Notes: generated from the sequence alone by a model not told the origin. A stretch of 64,000 bases of DNA from Dermacoccus abyssi (GCF_034541975.1 NZ_JAVYJM010000001.1); one strand, 5' to 3'. Positions 24,245 to 33,210 are shown, counted from the stretch's first letter. A program made the numbers and translations.

Positions 24245-25107
24245 GGGATCTTCCGAACGTGAGGCAGTGGCCGGGGGCGATGGTTCGCGCTGGGCTGGGC
24301 ATTGCGCGTCGGCGCAGTTCGCGGCTCGTCAACATGCCGCCCGAGAGCGGCATCGGCGTGGGGAACATGTTGAGCTTCTGGCTGTGGGCCCACGCTGAGC
24401 GGAGAGCGGGGCGCGATGCGTGGACGATGCGGACGACCGCGATGGACCCTTGGCTCGCGCAGTTCCCTACCGTTCGCGACCTTCTCATCGATCGATCGGA
24501 GATCGGACTGCTCAGCGCGCGCACTCTGGTCTGGGGGCAGGAGTGGGATCTCCACCCGCGGGACGTCCTCGAGGACTTCGTAAGGCAGCGGATTCTCACC
24601 GCGCCGCGACTCGAAGGGGCACGCGCAGCAGATTCGGATAGCCGCAGCCTCACGATCAACGTACGCCGAGGCGACTATTACTCCGACCCCAGATGGCACG
24701 CCCTGTACGGCTTCGACATCGATGCCTATGTGCGCGTGGCGTTCGACGGTGCCCGGCGACAAGGGCCGATCGAACGCATCAACGTCGTCAGTGATGATGC
24801 CGAGTGGTGTCGTCGAAACCTGAGCTGGCTGGCGGACAAAGGTCGAGACGTGGCCTGGCACGGGCCGAACGGCGATCCGATGGACCACTTTGTACGCCTC
24901 GCATCGGCGCGTCGGCTCATTCTCGGCAACTCGTCGTTCTCCTACTGGGGCGCCTACGTCAGCAATGTCCTGCACGGCGACAACCACGAACTCGTCTGGG
25001 CTCCGCGGTTCCATCGCCGCGACATCAATGACGGCGTCGCCTGGCAGCTCGACCCGACATGGTCAGTCGTGCGTCACATTCCCGGTGGTTGGGCGCTCGC
25101 CGACTGA
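24241..25107 (+). CDS. GT11-like alpha-1,2-fucosyltransferase family protein
   Basis: A 288-residue protein with the GT11 hallmarks: N-V-R-R-G-D-Y-Y (consensus H-x-R-R-G-D-Y, His replaced by Asn), V-V-S-D-D-A-E-W, and L-I-L-G-N-S-S-F-S-Y-W-G-A-Y near the C-terminus. These residues bind GDP-fucose in known enzymes. It would cap or branch the repeat unit. No GDP-fucose synthesis genes (gmd, fcl) are in the window, although a mannose-1-phosphate guanylyltransferase is at 47743. The GTG at 24241 overlaps the preceding stop as GTGA; an adjacent GTG at 24238 is possible. Its last 45 bp overlap the 3' end of the convergent ABC transporter gene. Confidence 0.82.
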   Translation: MRDLPNVRQWPGAMVRAGLGIARRRSSRLVNMPPESGIGVGNMLSFWLWAHAERRAGRDAWTMRTTAMDPWLAQFPTVRDLLIDRSEIGLLSARTLVWGQEWDLHPRDVLEDFVRQRILTAPRLEGARAADSDSRSLTINVRRGDYYSDPRWHALYGFDIDAYVRVAFDGARRQGPIERINVVSDDAEWCRRNLSWLADKGRDVAWHGPNGDPMDHFVRLASARRLILGNSSFSYWGAYVSNVLHGDNHELVWAPRFHRRDINDGVAWQLDPTWSVVRHIPGGWALAD

Positions 25108-26961
25108 TCGATCCGTGGCTCCGTCCAACGTGCCCAGGGCCACGAGCCGAGCGAACTCGGGCGAGGCCTCGACGACCTCCGAGAACGTCCCCAGGGCCGC
25201 AACGCGACCTTCGCTGAGGAAGGCCAGGGCATCGACATCGCGCACCGTCGACAGGCGGTGCGCCACGAGGATCGTCGTGATGTGTCCGTGCAGAGCGGAA
25301 AGCGTGGCCGTGATCTGGTGTTCCGTTTCGTTGTCGAGTGCGGAGGTGGCTTCGTCGAGCACGAGGACCTGCGGGTCACGGTACAAGGCACGGGCGATGC
25401 CGATGCGCTGGCGCTGACCGCCCGAGAGGCGCGTACCGCGTTCGCCGACGAGCGTCTCCAAGCCCTCGGGCAAGCTGTCGAGCAGGCCACCGAGGGCCGC
25501 ACGCTCGAGACACTCGCGCACCTTCGCCTCGTCACGTTCCTCCGCCGTAACGCCGAAGGCCACGTTGCCCGCCAACGTCGAATCGGTGATGTAGACATCC
25601 TGAGGGACATAAGCGACGAGGTCGTGCCACGCGTCACCTGCCGTGTCGGTCGGCACGTCGTTGAACGTCACCGTCCCCGAGGTGGGGGTGATGAGGCCGA
25701 GGATGATGTCGACGAGAGTCGTCTTGCCCGAACCACTGATACCGCACAGGGCGAGGGACGAGCCGGAAGGCACTCGCAACGAGATGTGGGAAAGGACATC
25801 GGCGTCACCGTCGGGGTAGCGGAAGCTCACGTCATGCACCGCGATGGCTCCACCTCCCCGGGGCATGGCCGGGGCAGAGCCTTGACGTCGAGGAGCCCGC
25901 GCGACGCCGTCGTCGAGGCTCCGCAGAGAGTCGACGGTGATGGCGAGACCCTCTCTGCCCACACGGATGAAGCCGACAGTCGCGGTCAGAGCGACCATGA
26001 GCGGCAACATCTTGACCGTCGCCGCGACGAAGAGACTCATCGTCGGCATCGCCTGATCAGCAGAACCGGTGAGGATCGCAACCACGATGAAGGTTGTGAG
26101 TCCCACCATCGTCACGAGTTCGAGGACGTACTTCGGCAGCGTCGAGTAGTAGTTGGCCCGCATCGATGCCTCTGCGGTTCGGCGGTTCGCGACGTCGAAC
26201 TTGTCGACGAAGTACCCGCGGGCGTTGTGGAGAACAGCCTCGCGGAAGCCGTGCATCGCATCGACGAGAGCGTGGCTGCTCACCCAGGAGGTGTGCTGGG
26301 CTTCCTTGCCCGCTCTGCGGTTAGCGGGTCCGAGAAGACGCTGAAGAAGGAGAACCGCGGTACCGAAGTAGAGCACGGCGACCAGCGTCGGCACAGGGGA
26401 GACCACGAGCAAGAGCACCACGATGAGGACGATGGACAGCAACGAGCTCAGGGCGGACAGGAACCCGCCGAGAACACGCGCGTGAGCGTCGGTGACGGCG
26501 GTCCCGACGTTCCGGATGAGCTCACCCGTGTTGCGGCGACGGTGCGTGAGGAAGCTTTCCGACATGTAGGCACCGAGAAGCCGACGAGCAGTCTGTGTCT
26601 GCAGCCGGGCCACGTACCGCGCGCTCCACCACGTGAGCCACAGGGCCAGCACGGCCTTCAGGACGAAGGTCGCGATCATCCCGCCGGCCAGGAGGAGCAC
26701 GAAGGTGTGTTGGGAAGGCTTGCCGAGCAGCGAATGCAGGGCGCCGAGGGTTCCTTCGTCGAGGGGCGCTCCCATCATGATCTGCATGAGTGGGAGGATC
26801 GCCGCGACGCCGAGGAGGTCCATCGTTGCGAGCACGAACTGTACGAGGCCGGTGAGGACGAAGCGTCGTCGATCGGCAGGGGTGAACGTGCCGAGGAGGT
26901 AGCGAACGTCCTGGATCATCGAGCGCTTTGCCGGGGTTGCCGGGCCTGTTGCCGAGGTCAT
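25063..26961 (-). CDS. ABC transporter, fused permease/ATPase; probable lipid-linked oligosaccharide flippase (PglK-like)
   Basis: A 632-residue half-transporter that should flip a lipid-linked glycan across the membrane. Residues about 20-330 hold six membrane segments; residues about 375-600 form the ATPase with Walker A (G-I-S-G-S-G-K-T-T-L-V), the Q-loop (Y-V-P-Q-D-V-Y), signature T-R-L-S-G-G-Q-R-Q-R and Walker B (V-L-V-L-D-E-A-T-S-A-L-D), then the H-loop V-A-H-R-L. The substrate is inferred from the surrounding glycosyltransferases; a lipid A or peptide exporter is less likely. The ATG at 26961 overlaps the upstream GT2 stop (ATGA). It is the last gene of its operon and overlaps the convergent GT11-like gene by 45 bp. 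Confidence 0.88.
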   Translation of the reverse strand: MTSATGPATPAKRSMIQDVRYLLGTFTPADRRRFVLTGLVQFVLATMDLLGVAAILPLMQIMMGAPLDEGTLGALHSLLGKPSQHTFVLLLAGGMIATFVLKAVLALWLTWWSARYVARLQTQTARRLLGAYMSESFLTHRRRNTGELIRNVGTAVTDAHARVLGGFLSALSSLLSIVLIVVLLLVVSPVPTLVAVLYFGTAVLLLQRLLGPANRRAGKEAQHTSWVSSHALVDAMHGFREAVLHNARGYFVDKFDVANRRTAEASMRANYYSTLPKYVLELVTMVGLTTFIVVAILTGSADQAMPTMSLFVAATVKMLPLMVALTATVGFIRVGREGLAITVDSLRSLDDGVARAPRRQGSAPAMPRGGGAIAVHDVSFRYPDGDADVLSHISLRVPSGSSLALCGISGSGKTTLVDIILGLITPTSGTVTFNDVPTDTAGDAWHDLVAYVPQDVYITDSTLAGNVAFGVTAEERDEAKVRECLERAALGGLLDSLPEGLETLVGERGTRLSGGQRQRIGIARALYRDPQVLVLDEATSALDNETEHQITATLSALHGHITTILVAHRLSTVRDVDALAFLSEGRVAALGTFSEVVEASPEFARLVALGTLDGATDRSVGERPTTGNVTHD

Positions 26962-27881
26962 GTTCGGTCCTGACCCGAGCGGTAGCCGGACGCCCCGGCA
27001 GCCTCGACCGTCAGGGCGACCAGCTTGCGGCCGATGTTGTTCGGCAGCGGGCCGATGAGGCGGTCGACAGCCTCGGCGATGACGGGCGTGGTGGTGGGTG
27101 TCATCGTTCGCGACGCAGCGACGACGGCCGCGTTCCACGGCGAGGAGAGTGCCCGCAGGGACGAGCCGGACGACCCTTGCCCGTGAAGGCGGTCGAAGGT
27201 GTGGCGGGCCTTGCCCGACATCAGAGCACGGTTCGCGCGAGCGACGGTGTTCACCGACGCCATGTGGTGACGCACTTCTGCGTCGGGCACCAGTTCGATC
27301 GGAAGCCCGAGAGTGTGGAGACGGTAACCGAAATCCACGTCCTCCCAACCGTATCCCCGATAGCGCGTGTCGAAACCGCCGAGCTCGGCAAAGGTCTCGC
27401 GCCGCACGGACGTGTTACCGCCCCACAGTTTCCAGCGCTCGTCCGGCGCGGTGGCATAGGCGTCGCGTCGGCTGCGCTCGTCGGCGTCACGTCCGTAGAC
27501 ACGCATGTACGCATTCTCGGGCGCGATGTTGATGGGCAGGCCGATGGCACCACAGACGTGTGCTTCGTGGGCAGCCACGTGGGCGGCGACATGGCCAGGG
27601 GCCGGCTCGAGATCGTCGTCACACCGGATGAGCACATCACCTTCGGCTGCCTCGAAGCCGGCGTTGAGCGCGGAAACGCGTCCCCGGTTCTCCGGAAGCA
27701 CGACGGCACGCAGCGGCAGGTCGCCGTAACGCTCGACGACGGCCGCCGAGTCGTCGATGTCGCCGTCGATGACGACGAGGGCCTCCCAATCGGTGTGGGT
27801 CTGGTGGCGAAGGGCGTCGAAGAGGATGGGTAGCCGCTGGGCGCCACCGCGTGTGGGGATGACGAGGGAGGCGCTGGTCAT
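26958..27881 (-). CDS. Family 2 glycosyltransferase
   Basis: A 307-residue GT-A enzyme: A-S-L-V-I-P-T-R-G-G at the N-terminus, L-V-V-I-D-G-D-I-D-D, N-R-G-R-V-S-A-L-N-A-G-F-E-A-A, the metal-binding I-R-C-D-D-D-L-E, and G-G-F-D-T-R-Y-R-G-Y-G-W-E-D-V-D-F-G-Y on the acceptor side. Donor and linkage are unknown. The start overlaps the stop of the GT4 gene by 4 bp, and its stop overlaps the ABC transporter start, so all five genes from 33210 to 25063 are tightly linked. Confidence 0.88.
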   Translation of the reverse strand: MTSASLVIPTRGGAQRLPILFDALRHQTHTDWEALVVIDGDIDDSAAVVERYGDLPLRAVVLPENRGRVSALNAGFEAAEGDVLIRCDDDLEPAPGHVAAHVAAHEAHVCGAIGLPINIAPENAYMRVYGRDADERSRRDAYATAPDERWKLWGGNTSVRRETFAELGGFDTRYRGYGWEDVDFGYRLHTLGLPIELVPDAEVRHHMASVNTVARANRALMSGKARHTFDRLHGQGSSGSSLRALSSPWNAAVVAASRTMTPTTTPVIAEAVDRLIGPLPNNIGRKLVALTVEAAGASGYRSGQDRT

Positions 27882-28912
27882 GAGCGCTGCACCTCCCCGA
27901 GAACGGAGTCCAAGAGCACGGCGAGGCGTGTTCGCCCGGCTTCGGGTGAGTAGCGCTCAGACCACCGAACGTAAGAGCTTTCGGTCACCGACGTTCCATC
28001 TGTTCCCAACGCGCGAACGAGTGCATCCGCCAGTGCATCGGGGTTCCCGGCGCGGGCGACGAACGGGTAGTCGGCGCCGACAACCTCAGGCAGGGCGCCC
28101 GCGTCGGAGACGACGAAGGGGCACCGTGCGGACATGGCCTCCGCAGCGACGAGACCAAAGGGCTCTTCCCAAACCGAGGGGAAAGCAGCCACCTCGACCT
28201 CGCTGAAGAAGGTTGCCCGATCCATCCAACCGCGTCGTTCGAGGCGGTCACCGAGTCGGTTGAGGATGGCTTCTATGCGCGCTGCCGTTGCTCTGTCGAC
28301 GAAGCGCGCCTCTCCGGCGACGAGCAGCCGGACATCATGGCCGTCAGCGATCACCTTTTCGACGGCTTCGGCGAGCACGCCCACGCCCTTGTCTTCGGAC
28401 AGGCGCCCGAGGTAGCCGATGACGCGGGGATCCCGCGGTGGCGTACGGTTCACCTCGACTGGTGCGACCCAGTTCTCGAGGACCTTCGAGCCTGGTAGCC
28501 GTTCGGCCACGAAGTGGGACGGCACGATTGTCGCGAGGGCTCCGCCCCGCGCGGCACGGGCCGCCAACGCTGTCTTCCCTGCGGGCAGTTGGTGAAGGTG
28601 GACTACGCGGCGGGGGAGGCCGGCCGTGGCGAACGCCGGTCGAAGGCCGTTGCACCACAGGAGGTCCGCGTCATGTTGACGCGCCCACGAACGAAGATTC
28701 TGGGCGTACGAGCGTGCGCCCTCGCCCCTGATGCGCTCGACCACGAAGCCGGCCGTGCGGGCTGTGTCGGCGACCTCGGACGGAGTCGCGGGTGCGGCGA
28801 CGGTGACGTCGTGACCCAACTCTCGGGCGGCTTCCGCGATGGCGAGAAGCATGACCTCCCCACCACCGATCTCGCCTTGATTTGATAGGAGCGCAATTCG
28901 CCTTCTCCTCAT
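27878..28912 (-). CDS. Family 4 glycosyltransferase
   Basis: A 344-residue retaining GT-B enzyme. The N-terminal half opens with I-A-L-L-S-N-Q-G-E-I-G-G-G-E; the C-terminal half has V-I-G-Y-L-G-R-L-S-E-D-K-G-V for donor binding and the E-x7-E signature in W-E-E-P-F-G-L-V-A-A-E-A-M. The ATG at 28912 is used because it overlaps the upstream stop (ATGA at 28909-28912) and begins M-R-R-R-R-I-A-L-L; longer upstream frame belongs to the preceding gene. The substrate is unknown. Confidence 0.87.
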   Translation of the reverse strand: MRRRRIALLSNQGEIGGGEVMLLAIAEAARELGHDVTVAAPATPSEVADTARTAGFVVERIRGEGARSYAQNLRSWARQHDADLLWCNGLRPAFATAGLPRRVVHLHQLPAGKTALAARAARGGALATIVPSHFVAERLPGSKVLENWVAPVEVNRTPPRDPRVIGYLGRLSEDKGVGVLAEAVEKVIADGHDVRLLVAGEARFVDRATAARIEAILNRLGDRLERRGWMDRATFFSEVEVAAFPSVWEEPFGLVAAEAMSARCPFVVSDAGALPEVVGADYPFVARAGNPDALADALVRALGTDGTSVTESSYVRWSERYSPEAGRTRLAVLLDSVLGEVQRS

Positions 28913-30936
28913 GGGAGTATCCGCTCTTCGATCTGGCCCTGGAGATTGCCAAGCACCGCCCCGGTACGCGCGGCTCGACGATAGCGCTCGCTCGCCGAGA
29001 TGGAGAACGTAGGAACGTAGGAAAGGGGCAATTTGGCTGTTTCTTGTAGGGCCCACCGTAGCGACATGCCGCGGACCGGGCGTCCGGCGTCGACGCTCTT
29101 CCTCCACAGATTCAGCTGAGAGCGCTGATACGCGCGCCGCTGACGGAAGACCTCCCGGGGCTTTGAGCGGAGCCTGTAGTCCACAACGGCCTCGGGGGCT
29201 ACGACCAGAGGGAGTCCAGTCTCAAGGGCACGCCAGGAGAAGTCGACGTCCTCCGAACCTCCGAGCATCTCCTCGTCCATTCCGCCGAGGAGATCGAACG
29301 TCGTAGCCCGAATGCCAAGGTTGCATCCGACCGCGAATCGCTCGTACCCGAGGAACTCGTACGGCAGGCCCTCGACAGGATCCGGCGCGGGCGCCTCGTC
29401 CGTCAGCCCGAGGTAGGTGCGCCAAGCGATCTCAGGATTCAGCCGATCGAGTCGGAGCGGCCCCGTTACCAAGGCGTCGCTTTGCTCAAGCTCTCTGTGC
29501 AGAGCTTCGACCCATGTCGGTGCCACAACATCGTCGGCGTCACAGAGCGCGAGGTGTTCGCCGCGCGCCGAGCGTGCGCCGACGTTTCGCGCGTAACACT
29601 GACCGCGCTTTCGCGTTGCGGGAATTATGCGCACGTCGAGTCTGTCGCGGTAGGGAGCCACGATGCGCGGCAAGCGTATCGAGCCCTCGTTGTCCGCGAT
29701 GATGACCTCGAACGGTGGTGCGTCCTGTTGGTTCACTAGTGCATCAAGCTGGGCGCCGAGTGTCGCCTGGTTGCGGTAGTAAGCCGTGACGACGCTGACG
29801 CGGGGAGACTCCTCCCGCACGGGATTGCGCAAACTCTCGGTGAGTTGTGACCCTCCATGCCCGAGATCGGCGTATACGTCGAGGACCTGAGCGACCATTT
29901 TCCTAACGCTCGGGATCGTGTCCGGTAGCGTCGGGCGTTTAGTCAGATCGAGACCCTGATCGATCACGGCATCGACCATCGCTGCGACGTCATCGAGGGA
30001 AGCGAGCGCGTGCCCGGGGAGGATCTCGGGATTGCCACCGATGTTGCTTGCCACGACGCCCATGCCTGCGGCCACGGCGTCGAGCAGCGTGTAGGAGAGA
30101 TTGTCGGCTCGCGAAGGCTGGAGCAGAACGTCGTGCTCCGCCATCGCACGGTTCGCGTCGATGAATCCGGCGAAGGTCGTGGCGTGGTCGACGCCCAGCT
30201 TGCGGGCGCAAGCGCGAAGCTCGTTCTCGAGGGGCCCGGTACCGCCGATCGTCAGCGTCGCTTCGGGGTGCTTCGCGAGGACGCCGGCGAAGACACGCAG
30301 CGTCATCTCGAGGTTCTTCTCACGGTCGAGCCGAGTGAGCGACAGCAGCCGCAGGCCGGGTCGGCGCTCGAGCACGGCGTCAGGCCGGTCGACGCCGTTC
30401 TTGACGACCGTGATGGGCACGCTCGGCTTCCAGTAGCGCAGCATGTCACGCTTCGTCGAGTCGCTCACCGCGAGAAGGTGGGTGAAGCGTCGGATACGCG
30501 CGTGGTGCGCCATCTGGCGGGTGACGGCCTTCGTTCGCGAACTGTGAAGGGCCGAAGGGTCCTCGGGAATGTGGTGCTCGGTCGAGACGAGAGTCACCGG
30601 CATGCCGACAGTCGCCATGGCGGAAAGGAAGTCCGCTTTGGCCAGGTGCGAGTGCACGATCGTCGGCGAAAGCTTGCCGACGATGTCGCGCAGGTCAGCC
30701 ACGGCCCGGTTAACCGGCTGGTCGACCTCGAACGGCACGACAGGGCAGCCGAGCGCGCGCAACTCATCGAGCAAAGGCCCCTCCGGCGCTGCGACGACGA
30801 GCCGCCATCCCGGCAATCCAGCGCGAGCGGTGTCGATGATGTGCCGGGCCACCCCGGCGAGGTTGGAGACCGGGGCGATCCACAGCGCCAACGGTTCCAC
30901 GTGGCCGCTGGCCGTGGGGGGAGGGCCGTCAGTCAT
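28909..30936 (-). CDS. Bifunctional GT4-GT2 glycosyltransferase fusion
   Basis: A 675-residue chain with a retaining GT4 module (about residues 12-365) joined to an inverting GT2 module (about 378-665). Module 1 has N-L-A-G-V-A-R-H-I, T-R-L-D-R-E-K-N and a variant signature S-R-A-D-N-L-S-Y-T-L-L-D, where Asp replaces the usual Glu residues. Module 2 has V-S-V-V-T-A-Y-Y-R-N, I-I-A-D-N-E-G-S, A-L-C-D-A-D-D-V-V for metal and G-G-M-D-E-E-M-L-G-G-S-E-D-V-D-F-S-W. Such a protein can add two sugars in sequence. It starts one base after the NeuB-fusion stop and overlaps the next GT4 gene by ATGA. Confidence 0.87.
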   Translation of the reverse strand: MTDGPPPTASGHVEPLALWIAPVSNLAGVARHIIDTARAGLPGWRLVVAAPEGPLLDELRALGCPVVPFEVDQPVNRAVADLRDIVGKLSPTIVHSHLAKADFLSAMATVGMPVTLVSTEHHIPEDPSALHSSRTKAVTRQMAHHARIRRFTHLLAVSDSTKRDMLRYWKPSVPITVVKNGVDRPDAVLERRPGLRLLSLTRLDREKNLEMTLRVFAGVLAKHPEATLTIGGTGPLENELRACARKLGVDHATTFAGFIDANRAMAEHDVLLQPSRADNLSYTLLDAVAAGMGVVASNIGGNPEILPGHALASLDDVAAMVDAVIDQGLDLTKRPTLPDTIPSVRKMVAQVLDVYADLGHGGSQLTESLRNPVREESPRVSVVTAYYRNQATLGAQLDALVNQQDAPPFEVIIADNEGSIRLPRIVAPYRDRLDVRIIPATRKRGQCYARNVGARSARGEHLALCDADDVVAPTWVEALHRELEQSDALVTGPLRLDRLNPEIAWRTYLGLTDEAPAPDPVEGLPYEFLGYERFAVGCNLGIRATTFDLLGGMDEEMLGGSEDVDFSWRALETGLPLVVAPEAVVDYRLRSKPREVFRQRRAYQRSQLNLWRKSVDAGRPVRGMSLRWALQETAKLPLSYVPTFSISASERYRRAARTGAVLGNLQGQIEERILP

Positions 30937-33210
30937 TCAGAACCACGTCTCCAGGCGCTCGAGCGCTGTCCAGAACCCTTCGCCGTTGTTGACATGTCCC
31001 TGCCAGATCTCGGGGATGAACGGCACGCCCGGCGCGAGGCGGTCCAGCTGCTGCGCCGTGGTGGGCCAGTCGATCTCGCCGTCGCCGATCTGCGGGCCTT
31101 CGCCGTCGACGCCCTCGGCGTCGACGATGTGCAGGTGTTCCGTCAGGGGCGCGAGCTTCTCGACGTACTCGCTGAACGGCTTGCGCGTGAAGTTCGCCGC
31201 GAGCTTCGAGTGCGACAGGTCGAACGTGAGGCGTCGGCCGAACTGCTCGCAGAACCACACGGTGTCGCCGACATCCATGAACAGGTTGTGGTGCTGCTGG
31301 CCACCCATGAGCCACGGGTACGGCGGAAGCGTCTGCGCCGTGAGGCGCACCCCGTCGTCGTCGATGCGCTCCAACGCCTGCGCGATGCGCTCGTACTTCG
31401 CCGTGCGGGCCTCCGGGGCGACGAAGGCGTCACGCGTGAAACCGCCCATCGTGCAGATGACGACCGGCTCGTCCGTGCCGTCGAACCAGCGGCCGAGGTC
31501 GCGGGTGATCCCGACGACCTTCTGCACCTCGTGGATCGAGCGCTCCCATACCTGATCGTCGCTGCTCGCGAGGTCGATGATGAAGTCGCCGGCATAGAGG
31601 TCGGGGCAGTGGACGGTGTGGAACATGCCCGTGAACTTCGAGCCGAACAGTTCGCCGATGGCCCGCTCGTCCATCTCGACGTCGCGGTAGGACAGGTGGA
31701 ACTCGAGGAAGTCCGGGTTCGTCGCGCGCTCGCCAGTGCCGAGCAGCTTGCGCGCGTCGTGGTAGCGCACAGGCAGGCCCCACGGGCGGTTGAACGAGTA
31801 CGCCCGCCCCTCGGCGACGGAGTCCGTCAGATCCGTGGCGTAGAAGAAGTCGCCTTCTTCGATCGGACGACGCAGGGTGCGCCCGACGAGCTCCTCGAGG
31901 CGGTTGGGCTGCAATCCGCGCCCCGGCGCCTTGATGCTCACCGCGTCACGCGTGATCTGTTCGCCGGCCGACAGCGGGCGCGTGGCGACGAGCGACTTCG
32001 CGAGGTTCGCGCGGTTCATCAGCTCGCCCGTCGAGACGGCGCGCGTCTCGCCGTTACCGAGCGCGAGTTCCACCTCGCGGATGCGGGCCACCATCTCGGC
32101 GAACTCCTCGGGAAGCAGCGAGACCTGGTGGTCGTTGCCCTCGAGCGTCTTGTCGATCGTGAAGTGCTTCTCGATGACGTGGGCGCCGCGCGCCACCGCC
32201 GCGATCGGCACGTGGATGCCGCGCTCGTGACCCGAGTACCCGACCGGGCACTCGCCGAGTTCGGCGAGTCGGTCCATGTAGCGCAGGTGGACGTCCTTGT
32301 ACGGCGCGGGGTAGGTGGACTGGCACTGCAGGAGCACGAACTGCGCGCCCGCGCGCTGCAGCACTGAGACGCTCGTGGCGATCTCGTCCTCGGTCGACAT
32401 GCCTGTGGACACCAGCAAAGGCAGATGCTTCGCCGCGCAGGCGCGGAGCAAGGTGTGGTTCGTGAGGTCGGCGCTCGCGATCTTGAGTGCCGGCAGACCG
32501 TAGTCGGCGAGCACCTCGAGCGACGGCTCGTCCCAAGGCGTGCAGAACGCATCGATGTCGACGCTCTTGCAGTGATCGAGCACCTCGATCATCTGCTCGG
32601 GCGTGAGGGAGTACTTGGCCAGCAGGTTCATCGTGTACTGCGGGCCGAGATCCTCGCCGGCGCTGGAGGCGACGTCTCCCTGGCGATAGAGCGTGGCGAG
32701 GTCACGCAGTTGGAACTTCACCGCGTCGGCACCGGATTCCTTGGCGAGGTCGACGAGTCGCTTCGCCAGGTCCACTTCGCCCTGGTGGTTGTTGCCGATC
32801 TCGGCGATGACGAGCGAAGGGTGACCCTCGCCCACGACGTGCCGCCCGATACGCCTCGGGCCGGCGTCCTCACGCGCCACCGCAATGACATGACCGCGCT
32901 CGTCGACCAGGGGAACGATCTCGACGCCCGGCCGGAAGGCCGCAGCGATGTGATCGGCTTCGGAACCGTGGGCGACCTTGACGCAGTCGGGGTTCATGGC
33001 GTCCGACACAGGACGCTGAAGGTCGATGGGGGAGGCCTGTGTCACCCACCGGCGGAAGTCACCGTCGGAGAAGGAGCCGATGAGGATGCCTCGGCTGTCG
33101 ACACAGAAGACGATGCCCGCCTTGTTCTCGCCGATCTTGTTGAGCGACGCCAGGATGGTTTCCTGGCCCGCCACCACGAAGGGCCCGGTGAGGCGGTCGA
33201 TCGTCGTCAT
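30937..33210 (-). CDS. Four-module sialic-acid-synthase-like protein: CBS pair - NeuB - SAF - xylose-isomerase-like TIM barrel
   Basis: A 757-residue protein centred on a NeuB-type synthase that condenses an amino sugar with phosphoenolpyruvate to a nonulosonic acid. Residues 10-115 are a CBS pair (S-F-S-D-G-D-F-R-R-W and I-V-P-L-V-D-E-R-G-H), as found fused to sugar-nucleotide enzymes of nonulosonate pathways. Residues 132-375 are NeuB (I-A-E-I-G-N-N-H-Q-G, G-A-D-A-V-K-F-Q, V-S-T-G-M-S, G-Y-S-G-H-E and I-E-K-H-F-T). Residues 403-460 are the SAF/antifreeze-like domain, and 478-757 a TIM barrel of the xylose-isomerase/AP-endonuclease-2 type (F-D-L-S-H-S-K-L, H-L-H-I-V-D-A-E-G, G-D-G-E-I-D-W). 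The ATG at 33210 follows GGAGAA; an upstream ATG at 33252 has no such site. The TIM barrel could supply an epimerase or isomerase step; this is inference. It heads a five-gene operon. Confidence 0.88.
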   Translation of the reverse strand: MTTIDRLTGPFVVAGQETILASLNKIGENKAGIVFCVDSRGILIGSFSDGDFRRWVTQASPIDLQRPVSDAMNPDCVKVAHGSEADHIAAAFRPGVEIVPLVDERGHVIAVAREDAGPRRIGRHVVGEGHPSLVIAEIGNNHQGEVDLAKRLVDLAKESGADAVKFQLRDLATLYRQGDVASSAGEDLGPQYTMNLLAKYSLTPEQMIEVLDHCKSVDIDAFCTPWDEPSLEVLADYGLPALKIASADLTNHTLLRACAAKHLPLLVSTGMSTEDEIATSVSVLQRAGAQFVLLQCQSTYPAPYKDVHLRYMDRLAELGECPVGYSGHERGIHVPIAAVARGAHVIEKHFTIDKTLEGNDHQVSLLPEEFAEMVARIREVELALGNGETRAVSTGELMNRANLAKSLVATRPLSAGEQITRDAVSIKAPGRGLQPNRLEELVGRTLRRPIEEGDFFYATDLTDSVAEGRAYSFNRPWGLPVRYHDARKLLGTGERATNPDFLEFHLSYRDVEMDERAIGELFGSKFTGMFHTVHCPDLYAGDFIIDLASSDDQVWERSIHEVQKVVGITRDLGRWFDGTDEPVVICTMGGFTRDAFVAPEARTAKYERIAQALERIDDDGVRLTAQTLPPYPWLMGGQQHHNLFMDVGDTVWFCEQFGRRLTFDLSHSKLAANFTRKPFSEYVEKLAPLTEHLHIVDAEGVDGEGPQIGDGEIDWPTTAQQLDRLAPGVPFIPEIWQGHVNNGEGFWTALERLETWF

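Noticed and set aside
30010..32367. 785-codon plus-strand open frame opposite the GT4-GT2 and NeuB-fusion genes
   Set aside because: It is complementary to strongly conserved coding sequence and shows no domain.
30937..33210. Possibility that the four-module NeuB protein is two genes joined by a sequencing error
   Set aside because: The frame is continuous, no internal start with a ribosome-binding site is seen at the module borders, and the linker composition is normal. An error cannot be fully excluded without reads.
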